Shown in pieces: positions 7,567 to 15,983 of a stretch of DNA of 21,334 bases (positions are counted from its first letter, which is position 1; every line of letters starts with the position of its first letter). The notes below the pieces were generated by a model, which did not search any database, was not told where the DNA came from, and saw only the letters and a list, made by a program, of their open reading frames with translations. The DNA comes from CBDCHC01 sp965217075 (GTDB lineage: Bacteria; Pseudomonadota; Gammaproteobacteria; PS1; Pseudothioglobaceae): contig CBDCHC010000003.1 of assembly GCA_965217075.1 (NCBI GenBank), positions 1 to 21,334 of the forward strand, in the 5' to 3' direction. The position numbers and the translations under genes are program-made.

Positions 7567-8706
7567 TTAAATTTTTAAATCATCGATAATATCATCTATA
7601 TTTTCTAAGCCAACAGAAATACGCAGTAAACCATCTGTAATACCGGCTGCTATCTTTTCTTTAGCGCTAAGTCTTACATGAGTAGTAGTTGCTGGGTGAG
7701 TAATAGTAGTTTTAGCATCACCTAAATTAGCAGTAATTGAGATAAATTTAGTATTATTTATAAGTTGGTAAGCAGCATTTTTACTACCAATATCAAAACT
7801 AACAATACCGCCAAAATCTTTTTGTTGTAGCTTGGCGAGATAATGATGTTGATGTGATTTTAATCCAAGATAATAAACTTTTTTTATTTTTGATTCTAAA
7901 AAAATTGCTAATTTTAGAGCATTTTCGCTATGTTTTTGCATTCTAAGCTGTAGCGTCTCTAAACCTTTTAGGCAAATCCAAGCATTAAAAGGACTAAGAG
8001 AAAAACCAGCTGAACGCAAAAATGTATCCATTTTTTTGCTTATTTTATTATTTGCTAATATAGCTCCTGCTAAAGTTCTACCTTGACCATCAATATATTT
8101 AGTTGCAGAGTGAATAACTATATCAGCTCCTAAACTAAGTGGCTGTTGTAAGGCTGGTGTCATTAATGCATTATCAACTGCAAGTAAAATATTATATTTT
8201 GCACTGATCTTACTTAATTTTTTAATATCAACAATTTCACCTAGTGGATTAGAAGGGCTTTCTAATAAAAACATTTTAGTATTAGCTTTAATAGCAGCTT
8301 CCCAAGCATTAATATCATTTAAATTTACCCAAGTAGCACTAATTTTGTACTTACTGATAATATTATTTATAAGGACAACACTAGAGCCAAATATATTTTT
8401 TGAGACAACTAAATGATCTCCTGCAGATAAGTTGCTCATAATGGTGGTAAAAATAGCAGCCATGCCACTGCTTGTTGCAACACCACTTTTAGCATTTTCC
8501 AATGCTGCTAATCTTTTTATAAAAGAATCTACATTAGGATTAGTAAAGCGTGAGTATATATTAGCTTTATTTGTTTTATTAAAAGCTTTTTCTGCTTGTT
8601 CAGCGCTGTCAAAAGTAAAACTAGAAGTAGGAAATATAGCCTCTGAATGTTCTTTTTCTTTAGTTTGTTTATAACCATATCGAATGGCTTTTGTCTCAAA
8701 TTTCAT
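7567..8706 (-). CDS. metZ: O-succinylhomoserine sulfhydrylase MetZ
   Basis: MetZ is a PLP enzyme of the Cys/Met metabolism family that makes homocysteine from O-succinylhomoserine and sulfide, bypassing cystathionine. The 379-residue protein shows YSRFTNPNVDSF (residues 51-62), the SSGMAAI cofactor-phosphate region, the LESPSNP strand, DNALMTPALQQPL, and the PLP lysine K203 in SATKYIDGQGR, a form typical of MetZ. The C-terminal TTHVRLS...LLRISVGLE segment is complete. Related enzymes (MetB, MetY, MGL) share the fold, but the YIDGQGR loop and location directly after purF, as in Pseudomonas, favour MetZ. The start overlaps the purF stop as ATGA. Confidence 0.88.
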   Translation of the reverse strand: MKFETKAIRYGYKQTKEKEHSEAIFPTSSFTFDSAEQAEKAFNKTNKANIYSRFTNPNVDSFIKRLAALENAKSGVATSSGMAAIFTTIMSNLSAGDHLVVSKNIFGSSVVLINNIISKYKISATWVNLNDINAWEAAIKANTKMFLLESPSNPLGEIVDIKKLSKISAKYNILLAVDNALMTPALQQPLSLGADIVIHSATKYIDGQGRTLAGAILANNKISKKMDTFLRSAGFSLSPFNAWICLKGLETLQLRMQKHSENALKLAIFLESKIKKVYYLGLKSHQHHYLAKLQQKDFGGIVSFDIGSKNAAYQLINNTKFISITANLGDAKTTITHPATTTHVRLSAKEKIAAGITDGLLRISVGLENIDDIIDDLKI

Positions 8707-10196
8707 ATAATGTTTAAAGTAGAATTATGTTTATCTTTGACATTATGTCTAATGTTTTCAATGGTATATAAATACTCAGCAGTTACATCTCCTGTAACAT
8801 ATTTACCATTAAAACAAGAGCAGTCAAAATCCTTTATATTTAAATTACCTGCTTGGGCACATTTAACTAGATCATCTAAACGCTGATAAATTAATTTGTC
8901 AGCGCCAATTTCTGCACATATTTCTTGAACATTTCTATTAAAAGCAATGAATTCTTTATCACTTGCCATATCAATACCATACACATTTGGATAACGCACA
9001 GTTGGTGCTGCTGAGGCAAAAAATATTTTTTTACTACCAGCGTCACGAGCCATTTGTACTATTTGTTTACTCGTAGTTCCTCTGACTATAGAATCATCTA
9101 CTAAAAGCACATTTTTACCTTTAAATTCTAAACTAATAGCACTTAATTTTTGTTTAACTGATTTTTTGCGTATTTTTTGCCCAGGCATAATAAATGTTCT
9201 AGCAATATAACGATTTTTAATAAATCCTTCTCTATATTTAACTCCTAAAGTATTAGCAAGCTCTAAAGCACAATTACGAGAAGTATCTGGTATAGGTATT
9301 ACTACATCTATTTTTTCATCTTGCCATTGTTCTTTAATTCTTTTAGCTAAAATTTCTCCCATTCTAAGACGAGATTTATAAACCGATATATTATCAATAA
9401 TAGAATCTGGACGAGCAAAGTATACAAATTCAAAGATACAAGGATTATGTTTTATATTTTGTGCACAAAGTTTGAAGTATATTGCACCATTTTCCTTAAT
9501 AACTACTGCTTCACCAGCACCTATATCTTTTATTATTTTATAGTTAAGAGCAGTAAGAGCAGAACTTTCAGACGCCAATATATATTCCACTTTAGAATTT
9601 CTAATTTTTTTGCCTAAAATCAATGGACGAATGCCATTTGGGTCGCGAAAAGCAAAAATACCAAAATTTGGTATTATACCAATACTAGCATAAGCGCCTT
9701 TAACTCTATTATTAAGATTAACTATAGCCTTAAAAATTTGCTTTTCATCAATTCTTGTTTTACCAATTTTACTTAGCTCGCTAGCAAATACATTAAGTAG
9801 AATTTCTGAATCAGAATGAGTATTTATATGTCTTAAATCTTCTCTAAATAAGTCTTTTGCGAGTTCTCTAGCATTAGTAAGATTGCCATTATGAGCAAAA
9901 GCTATACCGTATGGAGAGTTTACATAAAATGGTTGTGCTTCAGCTGCTGATGAACTACCAGCTGTAGGATAGCGAACATGCCCTATACCCATGCTACCTA
10001 TAAGTTCTGTAATATGCCTAGTATGAAAAACATTTCTTACTAAACCATTAGCTTTATGCACTAGTAATCTATCATTTTTAGCTGTTACTATACCTGCTGC
10101 ATCTTGACCTCTATGTTGAATAATATTAAGTGCGTCATACACATAAACGGCTACATTCTTTCTGATATTTGATACAATTCCAACTATTCCACACAT
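8703..10196 (-). CDS. purF: Amidophosphoribosyltransferase PurF
   Basis: PurF catalyses the first committed step of purine synthesis, making 5-phosphoribosylamine from PRPP and glutamine. The mature N-terminus is encoded directly: MCGIVGI puts the nucleophilic Cys at residue 2 with no propeptide. The glutaminase domain has NIIQHRGQDAAG, GIGHVRYPTAG and FAHNGNL. The C-terminal phosphoribosyltransferase domain has the PRPP loop VLLVDDSIVRGTT (about 364-376) and PIPDTSRNCA. Length (497 aa) is close to E. coli's 505. There is no obvious Fe-S cysteine set of the Bacillus type. It follows cvpA by 4 bp and overlaps metZ by 4 bp. The product is unstable, so cotranscription with purD, which uses it, is of interest. 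Confidence 0.97.
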   Translation of the reverse strand: MCGIVGIVSNIRKNVAVYVYDALNIIQHRGQDAAGIVTAKNDRLLVHKANGLVRNVFHTRHITELIGSMGIGHVRYPTAGSSSAAEAQPFYVNSPYGIAFAHNGNLTNARELAKDLFREDLRHINTHSDSEILLNVFASELSKIGKTRIDEKQIFKAIVNLNNRVKGAYASIGIIPNFGIFAFRDPNGIRPLILGKKIRNSKVEYILASESSALTALNYKIIKDIGAGEAVVIKENGAIYFKLCAQNIKHNPCIFEFVYFARPDSIIDNISVYKSRLRMGEILAKRIKEQWQDEKIDVVIPIPDTSRNCALELANTLGVKYREGFIKNRYIARTFIMPGQKIRKKSVKQKLSAISLEFKGKNVLLVDDSIVRGTTSKQIVQMARDAGSKKIFFASAAPTVRYPNVYGIDMASDKEFIAFNRNVQEICAEIGADKLIYQRLDDLVKCAQAGNLNIKDFDCSCFNGKYVTGDVTAEYLYTIENIRHNVKDKHNSTLNII

Positions 10197-10200
10197 AAGA

Positions 10201-10992
10201 TTATTTATTTAAAAAAATTAAGTATTTTGATAATATATTTTCTACATAAATAGCAGTATTATTTATATACGCTAAGATACCGTTATTATAGCTATCATAG
10301 TAATATTTATTAAATAATTCAACATTATTTATTATAATTAATAAAATAATAATTACAATAAAACCTTGAAAGAGACCTAGAAAAAAGCCTAAAGTTGTGT
10401 TCAAGGGGTTATTAATATTTTTAGCAGTTAATACATTGTAAAGAGGAGAAAATACATATAACAATAAAGGGCATGGCTGTTTAGTTATTATTTGTATATT
10501 TAATAGTTTAGCAGTAATAAATCCCATTATAAATATAATTGCGATAGTAATAACATTGATAACTATGAATAATATATTATTAGTACAACAATTAAAAATA
10601 TTTTTTGTAATATAAAAACTAACAAATATAGTGATTATACTAAGTATTAAATAAGCAATAAATTTATTAAGAGGGCAGTTACCTGTCGCAGATGATGCTG
10701 TTTTTAAAAACTTATAAATTAAATATTTAAGAAATGTTAATATAATTAACAGTGCTAAAAAACTAATTAATAGTAAGAAATAATTATAATCTGCCGCATA
10801 ATTAACTATATTAGCTAAATTTTTATAATATACAGTAGCAATTACAATAATAGCACCATACCAAAGATCATAAATAATAACTTTCATAGCACCATAAGCT
10901 AGGCCTATTATTGCAAAAATAAATAATACTCCTATTGCTATCCAATCACTTATAGTAATTGCCAGCATAAAATTTAAAATACTATTGCTCAT
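10201..10992 (-). CDS. cvpA: CvpA family membrane protein, unusually long
   Basis: CvpA proteins are small inner-membrane proteins, first named for colicin V production and encoded just upstream of purF. The 263-residue product starts with SDWIAIGVLFIFAIIGLAYG and, near residue 190, has NNPLNTTLGFFLGLFQGF, the two halves of the CvpA pattern. The usual length is about 160-180; the difference is a hydrophobic middle part (about residues 95-185). That region contains CPLNKFIAYLILSIITIF, which looks like a second, decayed copy of the LNxxLGxxxGxxxGF segment. Six or seven membrane helices are likely. It lies 4 bp before purF, as in E. coli, which is strong support for identity. Composition is extremely AT-rich even for this window. 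Its exact role is not known. Confidence 0.78.
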   Translation of the reverse strand: MSNSILNFMLAITISDWIAIGVLFIFAIIGLAYGAMKVIIYDLWYGAIIVIATVYYKNLANIVNYAADYNYFLLLISFLALLIILTFLKYLIYKFLKTASSATGNCPLNKFIAYLILSIITIFVSFYITKNIFNCCTNNILFIVINVITIAIIFIMGFITAKLLNIQIITKQPCPLLLYVFSPLYNVLTAKNINNPLNTTLGFFLGLFQGFIVIIILLIIINNVELFNKYYYDSYNNGILAYINNTAIYVENILSKYLIFLNK

Positions 10993-11037
10993 AATGTTTT
11001 ATATTAAATAAGTAATTTTACTATAGCCTTAGATTAA

Positions 11038-11670
11038 TTATGGAGACAATCTTTTTATTTTCCATATATTATTTTCTAATTCATAAACAAATCTATCATG
11101 TAGCCTGTTTTTGCCACCTTGCCAAAATTCTATTATTTTAGGTTGTACTATATACCCGCCCCAAAATTTTATTTTATTAAAATCTATTTCAGAAATTTTT
11201 ATTTTAATATTAGCTATATTATTTAATAGAGTTTTTTTAGAATCAATTACTATTGATTGTTTCGAAGCTATAGCAGAAATTTGTGATTCTATAGGACGAG
11301 TTATAAAATATTTAATTGATTCTTTGGTGCTAATTTTTTTAATACTACCAACTATAGAAACTTGTCTATCTAGTGCTAGCCAAGGAAATAGTAATGCAGC
11401 TTGTGGATTATTTTTTATTTGTTTAGCTTTATTAGAGTTATAATTACTAAAAAATACAAAACCATTTTTATCAAAATGCTTAAGTAATACTGTGCGGATT
11501 CCAATTGTTTTATCTGCTGTAGCAAGTGACATAGCATTAGCAAGCTTGATATTATTAGCCGCCTCATTAAACCAATTATCAAACTGCGCAAAAGGATTAT
11601 CAGCTAAATCTTTTTTATTTAATGTATTTTTAGTATGCTCTAAACGCAAATTTTGATAATAACAGCTCAT
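11038..11670 (-). CDS. pdxH: Pyridoxine/pyridoxamine 5'-phosphate oxidase PdxH
   Basis: PdxH is an FMN enzyme that oxidises PNP and PMP to pyridoxal 5'-phosphate. The 210-residue protein (E. coli 218) has the NAMSLATAD...IRTVLLK opening of the FMN-binding split barrel. It also has FVFFSNYNSNKAKQI, LLFPWLALDRQV, and the family signature IEFWQGGKNRLHDR at about residues 180-193, and ends in the conserved KRLSP. No key part is missing. The start overlaps the stop of the upstream UbiM-like gene as ATGA; a 45-bp gap without a clear signal separates it from cvpA. It supplies the cofactor of MetZ, PabC and BioA in the same window. Confidence 0.96.
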   Translation of the reverse strand: MSCYYQNLRLEHTKNTLNKKDLADNPFAQFDNWFNEAANNIKLANAMSLATADKTIGIRTVLLKHFDKNGFVFFSNYNSNKAKQIKNNPQAALLFPWLALDRQVSIVGSIKKISTKESIKYFITRPIESQISAIASKQSIVIDSKKTLLNNIANIKIKISEIDFNKIKFWGGYIVQPKIIEFWQGGKNRLHDRFVYELENNIWKIKRLSP

Positions 11671-12851
11671 TGTTTTATGCTACTTAAATGATGTAGAATA
11701 GCTTTTTTTACTGGCAGTAAGGCATCAGTTAAATTTATAGCTAATTTTCTAATTGGTTTAGCTATAGCATTATCTTTAGTAAAAATACCTATAACTATAT
11801 TAGTACCAAAATACATAATTTTTGTTAATGTCATATGTTTTTGTTGGTATTTTTTTAATAATTTATCGCTAGCAATATCTTTATTCGCAATAACTGCACT
11901 TTTAATAAGTGTTGCTAAAATATTATTACCCTTAAGACCTAAATTAAATCCATGCGCGGTAACAGGGTGCATGCCAACAGCAGCGTCACCGATTAAAGCA
12001 AAACGATGGGCGATAAAACGCTTAGCATGTACTCCAATTAAGGGGTATGCGTATCTGCTACCTATTTGTTTAATAATACCAAATTTATTAGCAAAAATAT
12101 TACTAACATTAGAACTAAACTCCTCTTTGCTCATAGCTAACCATTTTTCTTTTGTTTTATCATCAACTGTAAGCACAAATGATGCTTTGTTATCATTCAT
12201 GGGTAAAAGAGCTACAGTTTTATCGTAATCAAAACGCTCTATAGCAATATTATCATGTTTTATTGCTAATTGAACATTAACACATATCATAGTTTTAGCA
12301 AAATCATGCATAATGCTATTTATACCCATTTGACGTCTTAAAGCGCTAAAACGACTATCTGCTGCAATTAATAATTTTGTAGTTATAGTTTTATTATTAC
12401 TTAAATTAAGTTTAATATGGTTATTATTATTTATTAGATTTATAACAGTTGTTTCACTTAAAATAGTAATATTTTTTATAGTATTTATTTTAGTAAAAAG
12501 CGCCTTTCTTATATGATAATTTCCTACTAAATAACCAATTTCATCGATTTTTTTACTACTAAAATTAAGTGTTTTATTGCTGCCTTCATCTAATACTTGC
12601 GCTGCTTTAATAAAAGAAATATTTTTCTTATCAATTAATTGCCAAACATTAATTTTAGTTAATATATGTTTTGATAAATGTGTTAATGCGATTTCTCTGC
12701 CATCTAATTTTGGATTAGCAATATTATCTAGTGTTTGTTTTTCAATTATTAAAATATTTAAATCATAAGCTGCAAATTCACAAGCAAAACTCATACCAGC
12801 AGGCCCAGCACCAATTATAACTATATCATAAGAATTTTGCATAATAATCAT
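11667..12851 (-). CDS. ubiM: UbiH/UbiF-family FAD monooxygenase, UbiM-like (ubiquinone ring hydroxylase)
   Basis: These flavoprotein monooxygenases hydroxylate the aromatic ring of ubiquinone precursors at the inner membrane. The 394-residue protein has the Rossmann GAGPAG at residues 14-19, LDGREIALTH at about 49-58, the AADSRFSALRRQ form of the DG motif, and the FAD-ribityl motif GDAAVGMHPVTAHGFNLGL near residue 290. The DGREIALTH and HPVTAHGFNLGL versions resemble UbiM, a relatively unspecific hydroxylase found in some proteobacteria, more than UbiH, UbiI or UbiF; this subfamily call is from memory of the motifs and is less certain than the family. The start could be the ATG at 12851 or at 12842. 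It overlaps pdxH by 4 bp and sits between folC and pdxH. Confidence 0.82.
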   Translation of the reverse strand: MIIMQNSYDIVIIGAGPAGMSFACEFAAYDLNILIIEKQTLDNIANPKLDGREIALTHLSKHILTKINVWQLIDKKNISFIKAAQVLDEGSNKTLNFSSKKIDEIGYLVGNYHIRKALFTKINTIKNITILSETTVINLINNNNHIKLNLSNNKTITTKLLIAADSRFSALRRQMGINSIMHDFAKTMICVNVQLAIKHDNIAIERFDYDKTVALLPMNDNKASFVLTVDDKTKEKWLAMSKEEFSSNVSNIFANKFGIIKQIGSRYAYPLIGVHAKRFIAHRFALIGDAAVGMHPVTAHGFNLGLKGNNILATLIKSAVIANKDIASDKLLKKYQQKHMTLTKIMYFGTNIVIGIFTKDNAIAKPIRKLAINLTDALLPVKKAILHHLSSIKQ

Positions 12852-12883
12852 AAGACAATAAATATTATAATTTTATCATTAAT

Positions 12884-14044
12884 TTAATTAATATCACTTA
12901 GATTAATGTTTAATTTATTGCATTTCAAAGCATCACTAATTATAAAAAAAGAGCCAAATATTACAATATTATTATAATTTGTATTAAGTGCATAATCAAT
13001 AGCTTTTTTTATACTATCAAACAACAAAGTATTTTCTTTATTAATTTTTTTTTGCAACGCTACAACTGTTAAAGACCTTTCATTATTTATAGGAACTAAA
13101 AGCCATTTGTCAATTAATTTTGTTATATTTTTTATCATACTTTTTATATCTTTATCAGATAGAGCAGCAAAAATAGCTAAGGTTTTTGGTTCAATTATCG
13201 TGGCTAAATTAGCAACTGCAGCAGGATTATGCGCTACATCTAAAATAATTGTCTTGTTACCAATTTTTATTTTTTCTACCCTAGCTGTTAAGGTTGTATT
13301 TTTTATACCATGTTTAATATAATTTTCATTAATATGTAATATTTCAGCAGCTTTTTTTGCCAAAGCAGCATTGTACTTTTGAACATTACCTAATAAAGAT
13401 ATTTTTCCACTATATGGCTTTACTTTAATTAATTTTGCTTTTATAATATTTTTTATAATAGATAAATTTTCAGGAATTAAACATGGTTGATTATGACGCA
13501 TAATACCAGCTTTTTCAGTAGCAATTTTCTTTAAGGTATTACCTAAATAATTCGTATGATCAAAGTCAATACTAGTAATTATACTAATATTAGCATCAAC
13601 GATATTTACACTATCAAGCCTGCCACCTAAACCCACCTCTAAAATAGCAATATTTATTTTTTTATTTGTAAAAATAATTAGTGCTGCTAAGGTAGATATT
13701 TCAAAATAACTTAAGCTAATATCTTGTATTTTTTCTATTAGCTTAAAGGCTAATATAATTTCATCATCACTAGCATAGTTACCATCTATCTTAAACCTCT
13801 CATTATATTTTATTAAATGTGGAGAGCTAAAATGACCATAACTAATGTTTGTTTCTTTTAAAATATTAGACAGAAAAGCACCGGTAGAGCCTTTGCCATT
13901 AGTGCCGGCAATTGTTATTACTATAAAATTTAATCCAGTAGGAAATATTCTCTTATATGCTTTTGCAACACGAGATAAACCTAAATCTATAGTTTTACAG
14001 TGTGCTTGTTGTTGATAATTTAGATAATCTTGTAGTTTACGCAT
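12884..14044 (-). CDS. folC: Bifunctional dihydrofolate / folylpolyglutamate synthase FolC
   Basis: FolC is a Mur-ligase-family ATPase that joins dihydropteroate with glutamate and extends the polyglutamate tail. The 386-residue protein has the P-loop GTNGKGST at residues 47-54, FSSPHL, NERF, LEVGLGGRLDSVN, DHTNYLGNTL...EKAGI (which carries the conserved Lys of this family), and the C-terminal DVAHNPAA. It is about 35 residues shorter than E. coli FolC (422 aa), with the loss in the C-terminal domain. The gene lies 32 bp upstream of the UbiM-like gene and 24 bp after tatD. In many gammaproteobacteria folC is followed by dedD and cvpA; here cvpA comes later and no dedD is present. Confidence 0.94.
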   Translation of the reverse strand: MRKLQDYLNYQQQAHCKTIDLGLSRVAKAYKRIFPTGLNFIVITIAGTNGKGSTGAFLSNILKETNISYGHFSSPHLIKYNERFKIDGNYASDDEIILAFKLIEKIQDISLSYFEISTLAALIIFTNKKINIAILEVGLGGRLDSVNIVDANISIITSIDFDHTNYLGNTLKKIATEKAGIMRHNQPCLIPENLSIIKNIIKAKLIKVKPYSGKISLLGNVQKYNAALAKKAAEILHINENYIKHGIKNTTLTARVEKIKIGNKTIILDVAHNPAAVANLATIIEPKTLAIFAALSDKDIKSMIKNITKLIDKWLLVPINNERSLTVVALQKKINKENTLLFDSIKKAIDYALNTNYNNIVIFGSFFIISDALKCNKLNINLSDIN

Positions 14045-14068
14045 AATTTAATTACTATTAATTAAACT

Positions 14069-14836
14069 TTAAAGACCAAATAATTTATGAAAGTTATTAG
14101 TAGTTGTTTCAGCTACTTCTTGAATACTAATATTGCGTAAACTAGCTAATTTTTCTACTACAAAATAAGTATTAGCAGGATGATTTTCTTTGCCGCGAAA
14201 AGGAACAGGACTTAAATAAGGAGAATCAGTTTCAACTAAAATTTTATCAAGTGGGATATTTTTTGCTACAGCTTGTAGGTTGCGAGCAGAATTAAAGGTT
14301 AAAACACCAGAAAAAGATATATAAAAACCCATTTCAATAGCAATATTTGCAGTTATTATATCTTCTACAAAACAATGCATAATACCTGCTGTAGCATTTT
14401 CATCTTGCATAATTTTTAAAGTATCTTTAGTTGCCTCTCGCATATGAATTATCAATGGTTTATGACAAATATTAGCTGCTTTTATATGGTTTTTAAATCT
14501 TTCTTGCTGCCACTCTAGATTATCTTTGATATGAAAATAATCAAGACCAGTCTCACCTATAGCAATAATATTTTTATTGTTTGCTAGTTTTGTAATTTTT
14601 TCAACTGTTGGAATTACGCCAATGTCATTGGCAGGATGCAAGCCAACTGTAGTATAAATTTGTGTATATCTTTCTGCTAAATCAACTATAGTATTAAAAT
14701 TATTAAAATCAATACAAACACATAAGAACTCTTTAACATGAAATTCATCAGCTTTAATTAATATATTATCAAAATCATTATTAAATTTGGCTAAATTAAT
14801 TTTATCTAAATGACAATGACTATCAATAATTTTCAT
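14069..14836 (-). CDS. TatD family metal-dependent hydrolase/DNase
   Basis: TatD proteins are TIM-barrel, divalent-metal hydrolases with 3'-5' exonuclease activity, linked to DNA repair and quality control. The 255-residue protein has all family metal ligands in order: DSHCHLD at residues 5-11, GETGLDYFH, PLIIHMREA, IMHCF, and LVETDSPYLSP followed by GKENHP. The subtype (TatD, YcfH or YjjV) cannot be told by eye; YcfH-like is plausible. The start directly abuts the mogA stop. The TTGAGAA stretch ahead of the ATG is a weak possible ribosome site. Confidence 0.93.
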   Translation of the reverse strand: MKIIDSHCHLDKINLAKFNNDFDNILIKADEFHVKEFLCVCIDFNNFNTIVDLAERYTQIYTTVGLHPANDIGVIPTVEKITKLANNKNIIAIGETGLDYFHIKDNLEWQQERFKNHIKAANICHKPLIIHMREATKDTLKIMQDENATAGIMHCFVEDIITANIAIEMGFYISFSGVLTFNSARNLQAVAKNIPLDKILVETDSPYLSPVPFRGKENHPANTYFVVEKLASLRNISIQEVAETTTNNFHKLFGL

Positions 14837-15358
14837 TTAATTCTCAATAAAGTTTAAATCAATTTGTATGTTTTTATTAGCAATTAATTCTAAGCATTTA
14901 GGTACTGCTAAAAAAATACTACTTAAGCAAACAGCTATTGCTTCTGGTTTGCCAGGTAAGTTTATTATTAAACAAGATTTTCTAACACCAGCTAGCTGAC
15001 GAGATAAGATAGCTGTTGGCACTGTTTCTAAAGATTTTTTTCGCATAGCTTCAGCAAAACCATCAAATATTTTATCACAAGCTATTATTGTTGCCTCTGG
15101 AGTAACATCTCGTATAGTAGGGCCTGTACCACCTGTAGTTAGAATTAAATTACATTTTTTATTATCAGCAAAATCAATGATAGTATTAGTTATATTTTTT
15201 ATTTCATCAGCAATTATTATTTCTTCTGTAACATAAGGAGACAAGATAGCATTTTCAGCCCATTGCTTCATACTAGGACCACCTATATCTTTATATTCAC
15301 CTTTAAAAGCTCTATCAGATATAGTAATAAAACCGACTGTTATTTTAGTATCATTCAT
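14837..15358 (-). CDS. mogA: Molybdopterin adenylyltransferase MogA
   Basis: MogA adenylates molybdopterin before molybdenum insertion. The 173-residue protein (E. coli MogA 195) has GFITISDRAFKGEYKDIGGP at the N-terminus, the substrate motif TTGGTGPTIRDVTPEA at about residues 75-89 with its aspartate, then FAEAMRKKSLETVPTAILSRQ and the LIINLPGKPEAI block. The REVTPEAT/VPTAILSRQ features fit MogA better than MoaB. It implies that the cell makes molybdenum cofactor and has at least one molybdoenzyme, none of which is here. It overlaps the DUF502 gene by 8 bp and is one of the few genes with an AAGGA ahead of its start. Confidence 0.9.
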   Translation of the reverse strand: MNDTKITVGFITISDRAFKGEYKDIGGPSMKQWAENAILSPYVTEEIIIADEIKNITNTIIDFADNKKCNLILTTGGTGPTIRDVTPEATIIACDKIFDGFAEAMRKKSLETVPTAILSRQLAGVRKSCLIINLPGKPEAIAVCLSSIFLAVPKCLELIANKNIQIDLNFIEN

Positions 15359-15983
15359 TATCCTTCAACCATTTGTTAAAATTAATTAATTGGGCTTTAT
15401 TTGTAACATTTAAAATTTCATTCATGCTTTTTACGCCCATAGAAAGTAAATATTGTAAATTATCATTAAAAGTTGCTTGCTCTATTACTAAAATATTATC
15501 TTTGTGGATTTCAAACATGAAGCCACCATTAGGAATAGGGCTCATAGATAAAGTAACAGTATAATGATCTTTAATTATGCTTTCTTTGGTGGAATACATA
15601 AGACCAATATTATAACCAATATTTGTAAAACCATGAATTGCTACCACTAAAACTTTTTTATCTACTTTAGCAGAATTAAAGATATTAATTAAATCTTTAA
15701 TAGTAGAGTAAGAGGGAATTTTTTTAATTATATTTTCAATAATAATTGCCAGACGAGTTCTAGCAATAAAACCTATAATAACTAATATTATAAATAATGT
15801 TAAAATTACAATAATAGTACGTAAATATTCATATTCAACTATATCAAACCCAACAGTAGAAAACAATCTATTTGCTAAATCATTTATTTTATTAAACAAC
15901 CAATTAATTATAAAAGCGATAATAGCAATTGGAAAAATCCAAAATAAACCTTGAACTGCTAAATTAAGTATTTTTTTTACCAT
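15351..15983 (-). CDS. DUF502 family inner-membrane protein
   Basis: DUF502 (COG2928-type) proteins are conserved two-helix membrane proteins of unknown function. The 210-residue protein has hydrophobic segments at about residues 8-28 and 56-78 with a short loop between them, then a soluble C-terminal domain. That domain carries the family pattern: IPSYSTIKDLINIF near residue 90, HGFTNIGYNIGL, and the SMSPIPNGGFMFEI strand. No catalytic motif is seen. It overlaps algC (7 bp) and mogA (8 bp) and ends in TGA, so it is translated as part of the same coupled series. Whether it shares a pathway with either neighbour is not shown. Confidence 0.82.
   Translation of the reverse strand: MVKKILNLAVQGLFWIFPIAIIAFIINWLFNKINDLANRLFSTVGFDIVEYEYLRTIIVILTLFIILVIIGFIARTRLAIIIENIIKKIPSYSTIKDLINIFNSAKVDKKVLVVAIHGFTNIGYNIGLMYSTKESIIKDHYTVTLSMSPIPNGGFMFEIHKDNILVIEQATFNDNLQYLLSMGVKSMNEILNVTNKAQLINFNKWLKDNE
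15361..15365 (-). promoter_or_regulatory. Shine-Dalgarno-like AAGGA of mogA
   Basis: AAGGA lies two bases before the mogA ATG, inside the 3' end of the DUF502 gene. The spacing is shorter than usual. It is noteworthy because almost no other gene in the window has a recognisable Shine-Dalgarno. Confidence 0.35.

Noticed and set aside
8703..15353. Recoded TGA codons (Mycoplasma-type code suggested by low GC and BspA repeats)
   Set aside because: TGA is the terminal stop at purF, the UbiM-like gene and the DUF502 gene, at positions where the families end.
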